NCBI RefSeq assembly: GCF_932294415.1
Contig: NC_065539.1
Coordinates: forward strand, 48,317,501 to 48,381,500
Direction: 5' to 3'
Source of the DNA: Quercus robur
Lineage: Eukaryota > Streptophyta > Magnoliopsida > Fagales > Fagaceae
Length of the DNA: 64,000 nucleotides
Shown here: one piece after another, positions 53,601-64,000 of the stretch
How the letters are laid out: the number at the start of each line of letters is the position of its first letter
Position numbering within the stretch: position 1 is the first letter of the stretch
The notes under the pieces: generated by a model
What the model saw: only the letters and a program-made list of their open reading frames with translations
The model's database searches: none
What the model was told of the DNA's origin: nothing
Made by a program: the position numbers and the translations under genes

Positions 53601-55252
53601 GAAGATGCACTGGGTTAATTGGGCTGAAGTGACTAAACCAAAGGAGGCAGGAGGTTTGGGGTTACAATCTGCTAAAGGTAGGAGCACGGCTCTCCTGGCC
53701 AAGCTCAATTGGAGGTTTCTTACAGAGAAGAATGCCCCTTGGGTTAAGGTTCTTAAGTTCAAGTACTGCACTATACAAAGAATAAATTCAAGGAATGAAG
53801 CAAAACTCCCAATGTCTCCGGTTTGGAAAGGGATGAAAAGAGGCAAGGAAATCTTCAAAAAAGGGGTTAAATGGATTCTAGGCCATGAAGGCAGTCTTAA
53901 TTTCTGGTCTAATTGTTGGTTAAACATTGGTCCCATTAGGCCTCATATTCAAGGCCCACTTCTGCAAGCCTCTGTTAATTTGCAAGTCAAAGATGTGATC
54001 TCTCCATTTGGATGGGACTGGTCTAATATCCCTTTTGAGCTTCCCCCCGAAGTTAAAGCTAAGATTCAAGTTGTCCCCATTCCTATTGTGGCTAGGTGCA
54101 GTGATAAATTGGCCTGGAAGTTCTCTCCTAAAGGGGATTTTGATATGAGAAGTGCCTATCGCCTTGCCATTAACTCTTCGGGTAATGAATCCTTCTCTGG
54201 TTCTTGGATTTGGAAGCTACCATCCTTGCCTAGAATTCAAATGTTTATTTGGAAGTGTATGCAGCAGAGCATAGGTGTTAAGGAATGCTTAGCCAGTAGA
54301 GGGATTCCTCTAGAAACCACCTGCTGGTTGTGTCACCTAGAAGCTGAATCTATCATGCATGCTCTCCGAGATTGCAGCTTGGTTAAATCCATATGGTACC
54401 AATTGGGAACACACTATTTGTACTCCACTTTTTTCTCCCAGGACATCAGAGAATGGTTAACCATTAATTCTAGTCTCAAATCCTCCCAAAATGATGTGGG
54501 CATCCCCTGGAATATTCTCTTTTCTTTTACTTTTTGGTTGGTTTGGAAACAGCGAAACCAAATTATCTTTACTAACAGGGGGGCAAATCTGAACCTAGGC
54601 AAGTCTATTGCTTTGCAAGCCTAGGAATTCCTTTTGTGTGCTTCCCAACCGAGGCATCACAACTGGATGGTGATTAAACAAATAAGATAGGAGAAACCAG
54701 AGTAGGGGTGGTTGAAGCTCAACACTGATGGGTCTTGGAATGCAACGTTGGTTTCGGCAGCAGGAAGAGGTTTGATTAGAGATAGTTGGGGTAACTATGT
54801 GGTTGGACTTGCAAGGAAATTGGGGAGTGCAAACAGTTTTATTGCTGAAGTGTGGGCTTTTCATGATGGCTTGTTGTTATGCCTTCAAAGGAAGCTTCCT
54901 GCTGTTATTGCTGAGATTGACGCAAAGGCCTTGGTTGATGCTTTTAACAATCCTTCCTACAAAAACTTAGTGATCTCTCCTACATTTGATGACTGCAAGC
55001 ATCTGATTTTGCAAATTCCACAAGTTTGTATAAAACATGTCTATCGCAAGGCGAATAAATGTGTGGATTGGTTAGCTAATTCTGGCCATTCACAATCTGT
55101 AGATTTTATTTTGCATTCTGTTCCACCCGTGAGCTTGATTCCCTCTATTGAGGCTGATTGTCATGGTGTTTGGTGTAACAAGCTCTACCCTGAGCTTTCC
55201 GTTTCTTGTTAGTTGAATAATATTTCCAGTTTACCAAAAAAAAAAAAAAAAA
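50663..55252 (+). mobile_element. L1-type LINE, 5'-truncated and decayed, with poly-A tail
   Basis: Contains the end of ORF1 (stop 51070), a short spacer, ORF2 (51102-55212) and an A-tail at 55236-55252. The 5' edge is at the LRR fragment. No target duplication matching the sequence after the tail (GATATACGTAC) was found near 50660. Confidence 0.85.
51102..55212 (+). pseudogene. LINE ORF2: endonuclease, reverse transcriptase, zinc-binding domain, RNase H
   Basis: ATG 51102. Endonuclease spans 51102-51725 (NILIWNSRGA, METKLGG, FSAIYASP, ANDFNE for the usual GDFNE); it has a stop at 51165 and shifts frame between about 51725 and 51838. Reverse transcriptase covers 51838-53580 (KAPGSDGLHAGFF, GNYRPINLCN, GIRQGDPLSPYLFILCMEFL; catalytic box FTDD instead of the usual FADD, about 53143). 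The zinc-binding domain is near 54200-54400 (CWLCHLEAESIMHALRDC), RNase H at 54712-55100 (NTDGSW, AEVWAFHDGL, DWLANSGHS). Stops occur at 51833, 52672, 53290, 53578, 54622 and others. Not functional. Confidence 0.85.
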
Positions 55253-57125
55253 GATATACGTACAATTATTGTAGCATTTTTGGATATATACAAACTTATT
55301 CACTCACTTATAGGGGTGTTTTTTTGGTTAAAATATGTAAGACTAACATCTTTTTGTATTTTGCAAACTTATGCAAAAACTAATGTGGTTGCTTTAAAGT
55401 TCTAACAACACCATACTTCTTAGTTGTGTCATAACCCCCAAATTCCATGTTGATGGATGGAGAAGAAGTGTGTGTGGGGAGCTACGTGATAATTTGATGG
55501 TTGGTGGTCTCCGAATCTTTAAGGCAAGATAGTGAAGTCATCATCAATCTCATTCCCTTAGTGATAGCCTTATGCTTTCCAATGACATAAAGCTAAAATA
55601 TGTGGTCTTTGAGGAAACTACACATAGCTTGAGCCTAAAGAGTGTAATTATCATCATCAAGAACCATGTGGATGAGATAAGAGATATCATTTTATGCCAT
55701 TTAAAGAATCAAACGCAAAAAAAAAAAAAAAAATAATAATAATAATAATAAGATAAAATCTGCACAGAAAATTAGGTAAGGTGCACTTGATCAAAGTCAA
55801 AGTCAAAGTCAATCATTAACGAACAATAGCTTCGTATGCTAATATGGCATGTGAAGTGGTGCTTTGATGGGACTAACTTGGCAGCACCTGGTTGCGAGTT
55901 GTGACATATGGTAGAATGTGTGTAGTTTTACTTTTTGGCGTATAGGCTAATGTTAATATATAAGTCAGTCTTTGCTTAGCCCGGCGTATTGTACTTGTAG
56001 GTTTTGTTTTTTGTTTGAGATTCATTTATCAGGTAGAAATTGAAATTTTTTTACTAAAAATTACGTAGATAAAAGTAAAAACTAATTAAAATAAAACTGT
56101 AAAACTTATAAATAGTACCAAAAAGTACAATGAAACCTATAAATAGTAGTAAAAATAAACTAAATAGTAAAATAAACAAGTTTTTTTAATTTGAAATCAA
56201 ACGCACACGTAGTATCCTCGTATTACTTGTACTTCATACATATTTAACCTGTATAAAGCTCTCTATTGTACCATGTTCCACACACAATATAGGTTGAAAT
56301 GGTATCTTTAATTTCAATTAGTGTGTGTGGGCGCTTGTGAAAGCTGTTTTGGCTAATTCTGGCAATGTTTTATTGTTTATACTCTGATCTCTCAATTTGG
56401 GTGGTTTCCTGTCCCTTTTTTTGACTCAAATCGATACTTGGACAACCTAGATCTCACAAGAAATAGGTTGAAATGTTAACATGAAGTCAGGAACATTGTC
56501 TAAGAGCAGTGCTGATGAGGAAGGACACTAAAAAGGAAGAAGAGAATTTTCTTAGAGCTTGAGCTTTAATGTCATGTAAATATTGAATGTTTGTCGGTAT
56601 TAATCTACATAAGAATATTGCACATGGGATGCCTTTGTGTAAGCATGAAGAATTGGACCAGTCATCCAATAGTTCAATGACAAGGATAGTGCAATGTATT
56701 GATACACTGAATAATACATAAAATTTATAACAAAACAAAAAGAAAATTCGGAATAATACATGATAAGGTTTACTGAAAAACTAGCTCAAATTTCATTCAA
56801 AGGCATATTTTATTTAGCCTAAAATTTATTGAAATTGTCCTTAAACCGTCCCACAATATTGCATCACAATCTAATAAATTTTTTGCGATACTCAACCTAC
56901 TGTTTCTTTCATTTTATTATAGTTTTTTACGCAATTTCAAATCAAGTTCTGTTGGATTTAGAACTACATTAAAGAACACATACCATGACCAAAAATCACA
57001 TTAATTGGACATGTAAAAGATTCAACCGAACATGGTTTTTTTTTTTTTTTTAATCGAACACAAATAAAAGGCAGACGATCGAAATAAGATTTTGTGATAA
57101 ATTGGACCTTTGATTAGTATGTATA

Positions 57126-57245
57126 TCATAATTTTATTTTGAGACATCCAAAACACGTGCATTAGACCAAAAAAAGAAGAAGAAGTCATAATTTTATTTT
57201 GAGACATCCAAAACACGTGCATTAGACCAAAAAAAGAAGAAGAAG
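57126..57245. repeat. 60-bp perfect tandem duplication
   Basis: 57126-57185 is repeated at 57186-57245, from TCATAATTTTATTTTGAG to the (AAG)n end. The copies look identical. Confidence 0.9.
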
Positions 57246-57251
57246 AAGAAG

Positions 57252-57431
57252 AAAAACCCTCAATCATGTCAGTTTCATCATAATTCAAACCCAATCAGTG
57301 ACAAAACATTTAAAAATTAAAGATAGGCAGATCCTAACAGCAAAAACCCTCAATCATGTCAGTTTCATCATAATTCAAACCCAATCAGTGACAAAACATT
57401 TAAAAATTAAAGATAGGCAGATCCTAACAGC
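57252..57431. repeat. 90-bp perfect tandem duplication
   Basis: 57252-57341 is repeated at 57342-57431, from AAAAACCCTCAATCATG to GATCCTAACAG. The copies look identical and lie only 6 bp from the preceding duplication. Confidence 0.9.
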
Positions 57432-59510
57432 AAGTTAACTTTGTACCTATCCTAACATGGTTATGTTATTTTCTATGGAACCCTCACTTTAACCATGCAT
57501 ATTCTTATTTGAAAAAAAAAAAAAAAAAAACCAATCTTCGACCTATAATATATATATGAGACCTATAATAAACATTCTGCTTGCTAATTATAAATAGAAA
57601 ATAACATGCAACTCTAACAATGTACAAGTGTACAACCACTTAATTTCCAAATATCAAGGACTTCGAGCAAAATATCATAAATATAATTATAATTATAAAT
57701 TTGCATCCTTCAAATAATAGACAACTCAATTCAAATAAACATGTCATTTTGCTAATAAGAATCTTGTAGCTCAAATCAATGGTATAGTCTACTCTCCTTT
57801 ATTAGAAGGAAAAAATAAAAAATAAAAAAAATCAAATCCCCCCTCTCTATTATTGTAACTATCAAATTATCAAAAAATAAATTAAAAAAATCATTTTGGG
57901 AGGCCCGTCAAACAATGAGAAATTGCTTATTTTGTTCTTTGATGCTTGAATCATCTAAGTGTTGAATATCACAAGAATAATATTAAAACCGATTTTCAAT
58001 TAAAAAAAGTAGAAAGAGGAAGGAGAATGTCTAGGAAACCCATGGCCATGCTCTCAATTCTTCTCTATGATTTTTTTCCCCTCCAGAAAAGTTTCTCTTT
58101 GAAAAAGAACCACCTTTGGGAATTTTATTTTCAAGAAAAAAAGATCCCCCTAGAAAAGATGCCTTTTGTATGGAAAAAAGTTCTCTATGGGTCAAAATAA
58201 ATCCTAATTGTTTTGAATGGTTGAGACTTGAGGTATAAGTATATATATTTTAATTCTTTTTAGAAGTTTTGGGCCAAAGAAGTTCTCCCATGTTTTTTTA
58301 GGCTTGACAGAATGCTTGCAACTCAGCCCAATGGATTGGGTTGAGTTGGTTTTAGAGCTATTGTGTTAGGTTGGGTTGGAGATTTTCAACCCAAAGAGGT
58401 TGGGTTGAGTTGAAAATTAAATTTTTTAAACCTACTCTAACGCAATCCATGTAAACGGTTAAAACATTTTAAGATAAAACTTTGTAAATAGCAATTAGCT
58501 GTAAATAAAGAAGATTGTTTTTTCATCTTTCATAGATTCAATCTCTTGAACTTTCAATATGTTTCAAGTTTGGATTGAGAGAGACATACCGAAGTAATTG
58601 CTTAGTTATTATGGACCTATCTAAATATTGCTTTGGCATATTTACTGGTACAAATTGGGGTATATATATAAAACTTTAATAGTGATTTGGATGAGTTTTT
58701 TTTTTTTTTTTTTTTTTTTTTTCATTGTCTTATTTTGCTAAAATATAATTTTTCATAAGAAAAAGTGAGGTTTTAATAATTATACATAAATCAAATAAGC
58801 TGACTTATAAGCTAGGTCAAACAGGCCCTAAAAAAGTTTAATGCTTCTATAGTCTCTAATGATCATAATATACAATTGGGATAGGATTTGCTCACAATAA
58901 CGTTAGAATAATGTTTCTATTTTTTTAAAACTCTCCCTCTTTTAACACAAAAAAGGTAATTTTAGAAATTTTTAGAATACTTTTCTCAGATTTTTCCTTT
59001 TTTGACAAATGAGTTTTGGTTGTTAGTCCAAATATAGAATTTTTAATCATAATAAAAAAAAAAAAAATTCTTGCACCTTTTAACTTTAAATCATTTGTGG
59101 CTTTGACCTTTGAGGACTTGATTGTGTCTATTTGAAAATTTGTTTTTATTTGCTTATGAGTTATGACTCATGAATATAAGTTTGATTTGTTGACGTATAA
59201 GATATGGAAGTATAGATGTATTTTTTATTGGGACTAAAATTTTGTTGTTGTTGTTTTTATTATTGATGAGTTTCCAACTGTTTTTTAATGGTTTATTGAA
59301 ATTCCAAAATGTTTAATTATATTTAAATAAATATCTAAACATGGGAGATTTAATCTTATAAATGATAAAAAAGTAAGAGAGATATTAAAAATTTATTATA
59401 AAATAATGGTCTTTTTTTAATATGTCTATGGAAAATAAGGTAACTTGTGTATAGTCATAAAAAATTATAAAAATAAGTTCTCTTAAAAAATTATTATTTT
59501 TAAGTTATGA

Positions 59511-60600
59511 AATTTTTTTTTTTGATGAATAAGGATAAATATATAGAAAGAGAGCAAAAGGAAGGACTCAACTCATCTCAATCTTTTGGGGAAAAAAAAA
59601 ACCCTTGGGGGAAGAAAAGAGATGGAAATGGTACAATCCCAAATACAAAAAGCAGGCTAATGGGCCAAGTTGTGGGAAAGGAAATTAACATCCCTAGAGA
59701 AAAAGAAAAAAAAAAGAAAAAAAAGAAAAAAAAAAAAAACAGCTATGACATCTGAGAGAAATGATGCAAGGAACCAAGGAGGAGATGAGTTGATGTTCTG
59801 CAAAGCCTCAATAACTCATTTGGAATCACCTTCAAAGAGAACAAATGAGTACTTGTTGTAGACTGCAAGCTTGATGGCTTGGAAAGCAGTTTGTATTAAT
59901 TTCACCAAGAGTCTGATCATAAGGAGGGAAGAGATTTGAATGAGCAAATAAGACATCTTTAAATTCATTTCTCCCAATAGCAGCAATAATAGTGGCATGA
60001 GGTCTAATAGCAACATTGAAATTTATTTTAATCCAACCGAGTTGAGGAGGAAACCAATTTAATGTTGGATGTGCTAGGTGAGATGTCCCGGTTGCAATAT
60101 GTTCTAAACAAGCTCTGTTAATTATATTAGCATCTTTTCTAAGACTAGGCATGTAATTTGCAAATATTGTTTGATTACTAATTCTCCAAATGTTGTCAAA
60201 GAAGATTGAACAAAATAGAGTGATCATATATCTATTTTCTAAAGAAACCTGCAAATGCTTATGATGGAATAATTGCATATTTCACAATGTCATAAGGAGA
60301 TAAATGGTCAAGAGAAGCAGTGATGATTAGCCAAATAGATAGAAACCAAATAATTGAAGTATATGGGCAAGATATTAGAATATGCTCAATGGACTCATCA
60401 TAATGGTTACAGAGAACACAATGAAGATCATGCTGAGGCCATCTTCTATTTAGAACCACTTTAGTGGGGAGAATATCCCATGCAATTTTCCAAAGCAAGA
60501 GTTTTAGTCTTTCATGTATTTTGAGCTTCCACAAATAATTCCAATCCTGTTTTGATAAAGGTATAGAGTCTTTTAATATTTGAAAATGATCCAAAAGGTA
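59511..60600 (-). pseudogene. LINE 3' fragment (zinc-binding and RNase H domains)
   Basis: On the minus strand 60594-60259 reads LSKQDWNYLWKLKIHERLK, LLWKIAWDILPTK and CVLCNHYDESIEHILISCP, a reverse-transcriptase zinc-binding domain. 60120-59820 reads a degenerate RNase H (WIKINFNVAIRP, then AVYNKYSFVLFEGDSK in another frame). The T-run at 59512-59523 is the A-tail of the minus-strand element. Frameshifts and stops make it dead. It is unrelated in detail to the LINE at 50.7-55.2 kb. Confidence 0.75.
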
Positions 60601-60950
60601 GGCTGATTTAACCGTGAACTCATTATGGCTAGTAGGGGTCCAAAAAATTTAATCTGGGACATTAGTGGGGGTAGGGAAGGGATTTGCAAAATGGTTTGCC
60701 TAACAAAAAGGGTATTTAATTTGTTTAAGTCCCAAGCTAAATCAAATTAATGCAAATACATGTAAATGTACGTAAATGGTTTGAATATTTCTTAACTAGT
60801 TTATCAATATCATAATTCGGCTTCCCAAAAAAAAAAAAAAAATGATTGACTCTGTCCCTGTCCAATATAATTATAGGTCCACATTGCATTCACTAGTAGG
60901 TTTTTTATATGAGTCCGAATTTGGTAAGGATGTGGTGTATATAAGAAAGG
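60601..60950. other. Short intergenic stretch
   Basis: Includes an A-run at about 60826-60841. No gene. Confidence 0.5.
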
Positions 60951-63900
60951 CGAAAATGCACTTTTTGTCCCTACATTTTGGGTCAATTCCCATTTTGGTC
61001 CCAAAATTGATTTCTTTGCAAATTTCATCCCTAAAATTTGAAAATTGTTTTTAAAATAGTCATTCCCGTTAACGTACAGAGGAAACCCTTCTACGTGGCA
61101 GACGGATATCCACGTGTCAAGCCCACCTATTAAAATAATAATATATAAACCAACGTGGCAAGCCCACTCACCCTAAAACGCACATGCCCCTCACGTGAGG
61201 GACACCTCAGCTTCCTGCGCTCCCAACCCTCCCAGACCTCCCATGTGACCCCAACTCTCCCCAACTTGCCAACTACCTCAGTCATCACACATTAAAATCT
61301 CCAAATTTCACAGAAAACCCTAAAATCCTCTCGTTGTCTTCCTCAGCCCAATCCCTAAAATCTCTGAAGTGCGACATGAATAGACACCCCTAAAACAATG
61401 AAATCCCTAGAAAAATCAATTTCTCTACAACAGTTTCAAGATTGTAGCATTGAGAATTGAAGAAAATGAGGGAGAATGTCGTGGGTTGGAGCTTTAATCC
61501 AAAATCTACAGCAGTTTCAAGATTGTAGCAGTGGGTTGAAGCTCGAAAAGGTAGCTCTATCCACTTTATCTCTCTCTCTGTGCATGTATCTTTGTCACTC
61601 TGTCTCTCTTTGTATCTTTTGCACATTATATATGTCTCTCTCTAACTTTTTTCACACACTCAATATGCGTAGGGACCACTATTTAATTGGTTGTTTATGA
61701 CTTTATCACTATTTGCATTAAGGGAGCAAGGTGGTCCATGTGTTCCCTCTGTTTGTATTAAGATGTAGTTTTAAGATGTGGCCTTTAGTGGTTTAATTAA
61801 ATAATGTTGACTGTTTAGTTTGGTTTTCTGAGTAGTTGATTATTTAAATAATGTTGACTATATATCTCATGCATGCAGAATGGACGAGCTCTTTACTTTG
61901 TATGTGCATCATGGTGGATATTTTGATGTAAATCCTCAGAAGTATGTGGGGGGTGAGGTGGGGGTAGTAGATGATTGTGATCCTGACAAGTGGTCTAAGG
62001 TAAAAATTGAGTCCATCTGTAGAGAGTTTGGGTATACACATGTGAGTAGGTTATGGTACAGAAGCCCTAAGGATAATGAGGAGGATGGGGTGTTCCAACT
62101 AATTAAGGATGATCATGATGCAATGACAATGACTAAGTTGGTGAGGGGTCATGGATAGATTCATGTACCCAGTTTATGAATCTATACTTATTAATGATGG
62201 TAATGGTGTGCCTATAGATATTGTTGTAGGGCCTGATCATGATGACCCTTTTGTTGTTAGTGATTCTGAGAGTTGTAGCTCTAGTGAGCTTGAACGTTTT
62301 TTTGATGGTTATTATAATGGACAGGGCTATTATGCCAGTATTGGTGATAATTTTGAGGATGATGATGACTCGGATGATGGTAATGATCATTGGGGTGAAT
62401 TTTTTGCTCACTGGGATGGTGGTGATGCTCACTGGGATGGTGGCAGTGCTGGTGGCAGTGGTAGTGGTAGGGATGGTGGCAGGGATGGTGGTGAATTTGG
62501 CAGTGGTGGTGCAAGGGATGCAGGTGATAGGAATGATGATAGTGATGATGAAGTGGAAATACTTGAGTGCAGGAGACTAGGGAAGGAACCAATTGTAGAG
62601 GAACCATAACAAGATAGGGTTGTCACCACTGACAGTAATGACAGTTCTGAGGATAGTGATGTAGAACGGGCAAGATCAATGAACCCTAACTAGAGATATA
62701 TGGGTGAAGATAGTGCAAGCAGTGACAGTGAGGAGCTGATGCATATGTGTGAACAGAAAAGGGATGGGGTAATGAACTTTGACTACACTACTGAGGAGCT
62801 GTTGAGCCTAAGTGAGTCATCATCTGATGGTGGCTTTCAGGGTGATGAAATTTATGACAGTGAAAGTGATGATACTGTCAATGAAACAGTTGTGGACAAT
62901 GTCAGAAGAAGGAGGAAGACATTTCTTGTGTTTAGACCTGTGTCCAATCCTGATGACTTGGTATTTGAGAAGCATATGTTATTTACCTTGGCTAAGCAGT
63001 TCAAGGAGGCCATTATTGAGTATGCAGTGAAAGGTGGATGGGGGGTGAAGTTTGTGAAGAATGACAAATTTAGGGTTAGAGCCAAATGCCAACCTCCCTG
63101 TAAATTTACAGCTTACCTTGCAAAACTGCCAAGGGAGATGAGCTGGCAACTGAAGACTTTGAACATGGAGCACACATGCACTAGGAGCTACAAAAACCCT
63201 AGGTGTTCTGCCAACTTCCTTGCAAAGAAGTTGATGAAGAAGGTGAGGAGAGAACCTGATATTAAGCTAAGGGACATTCGAGAGGTTGTGCATGAGAAGT
63301 ATGTTGTAAATATCAGTGCAAGAAAAGCTAGCAGGGCTAGGGAAAAGGCCTAGGAGTTTGTTGATGGGTCCTATGTAGAGTAGTACAATCAATTGTGGGA
63401 TTACTGTGTAGAACTGAGGAGGTCCAGCCTTGGTAGTACAGGTCTAATGAAGACACACACATTCAATGAAGGAGAGTTAGCAGTTGAGATGGACTTATAG
63501 GCTGGTCTACCTTATTTTGAGAGACTTTACATATGCTGGTCTGGGTGTAAGCAAGGGTTCAGGGTAGGTTGTAGGCCAATAATTGGGTTGGATGCTTGTC
63601 ACCTAAAGACCAAGATAGGGGGCTAATTGATGGTTGTAATTGCTAGAGACCCCAATGAAGAATATTTCCCTCTAGCAGTTGCAGTGGTGGAAGCAGAAAC
63701 CAAGGACTCATGAATTTGGTTTATAAATTTGCTGCTAGCAAACATTGGTGATGAGAAGATGTGGACATTTATATCAGACCAGCAAAAGGTATCACTATAG
63801 AACATACTCATTTTTTAACTTAACTACATTGAAGAAGTAGTGAAATATGTATATATGTTAAACATTGTTGATTTTCTTGGCAGGGGTTGGTGCAGGCATT

Positions 63901-64000
63901 TGCAGACAAATGGCCACAGTATGAGTATAGAATTTGTTGTAGACACTTGTACAACAATTTGAGGAAGTGGCATCTTAGCATAATGATTAGGGAGTTGTTT
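60951..64000 (+). mobile_element. Autonomous-type Mutator-like element (MULE), decayed, running off the right edge
   Basis: Begins with a long dicot MULE terminal repeat (GAAAATGCACTTTTTGTCCC, then AATTCCCATTTTGGTCCC) at about 60951, followed by a leader with splice-like and pyrimidine-rich sequence and a transposase pseudogene from 61880. The right end lies outside the window. Confidence 0.7.
61880..64000 (+). pseudogene. MuDR-type transposase pseudogene (partial at window end)
   Basis: A PB1-like N-terminal domain comes first (MDELFTLYVHHGGYF, YVGGEVGVVDDCDPDKWS; 61880-62158), ending in a stop. The frame then shifts near 62165. An acidic, Gly/Asp-rich linker follows (62240-62600), then stops at 62607 and 62693. 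The MuDR DNA-binding region is at about 62930-63350 (FTLAKQFKEAIIEYAVKGGW; CQPPCKFTAYLAK; HTC). The catalytic core starts at about 63560 with LDACHLK (first Asp) and FISDQQK (second Asp, about 63770). A GT-AG intron at about 63789-63883 separates it from GLVQAFADKWPQYEYRICCRHLYNNLRKWH; the catalytic Glu lies outside the window. Further stops at 63351, 63380, 63498, 63624 and 63711. Confidence 0.8.

Larger units (their letters stand above)
55253..59510. other. AT-rich intergenic DNA
   Basis: No gene recognised. Contains two recent tandem duplications (listed), A- and T-runs (about 55716-55732, 57511-57530, 58699-58722) and GGGTTGAGTTGG-type repeats near 58330-58415. Confidence 0.6.

Noticed and set aside
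62133-62629. Long minus-strand frames rich in His or Ile opposite the MULE linker
   Set aside because: Antisense of the GAT/GGT-rich acidic linker; composition artefact.

Overview
The window is nuclear DNA of a flowering plant, probably a woody eudicot. The evidence is split genes with GT-AG introns, long A/T tracts and microsatellites, plant-type genes (a BRCT repair protein, a membrane RING-CH ligase, a fragment of the meiotic gene ZIP4), and many plant transposons: Tat-type Ty3 elements, L1-type LINEs, MULEs, MITEs, a TRIM and an endogenous caulimovirid. I cannot name the species.

Layout. About 1-4.4 kb (+) holds the 3' part of a BRCT DNA-repair gene whose 5' end lies outside the window. 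6.2-12.65 kb (-) is a complete eight-exon RING-CH ubiquitin-ligase gene with four membrane spans; one intron carries a tiny retrotransposon (TRIM) with perfect target-site duplications. 12.65-21.7 kb is AT-rich intergenic DNA with tandem repeats, MITEs, a large inverted repeat containing an snRNA-type promoter motif pair, and a diverged segmental duplication. 21.7-29 kb is a decayed Tat-like Ty3 retrotransposon. 29.24-29.99 kb is a Tourist-like MITE with TTA duplications. 30.6-32.0 kb (+) is a small two-exon gene for a 71-residue single-span protein.

32.75-41.31 kb (-) is an endogenous caulimovirid block set in an (AT)n microsatellite. It holds one near-complete circular genome unit of about 7.15 kb: tRNA-Met primer site, leader, movement protein, coat protein with zinc knuckle, protease, then an unrecognised C-terminal domain where reverse transcriptase/RNase H would be expected, and a promoter. 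A partial, rearranged second copy follows. The main frame is open for about 1,700 codons yet has no recognisable reverse transcriptase, which makes it the most unusual object in the window.

42.05-43.0 kb is a Pack-MULE-like element: long terminal inverted repeats and 10-bp target duplications enclose a captured fragment of ZIP4. 44.77-45.56 kb is a three-copy tandem repeat. 45.84-46.25 kb is a possible small acidic-protein gene. 48.1-48.3 kb is a MITE. 48.75-50.0 kb is an internally deleted chromovirus-type LTR element. 50.4-55.25 kb is an LRR-kinase gene fragment abutting a decayed LINE. 59.5-60.6 kb (-) is a LINE 3' fragment. From about 60.95 kb to the right edge is a decayed autonomous MULE.

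Only three genes look intact and ordinary: the BRCT gene, the RING-CH gene and the 71-residue gene. The 134-residue acidic frame is a possible fourth. They are independent units with no operon-like relation. All calls are read from sequence and family knowledge; no database search was run.
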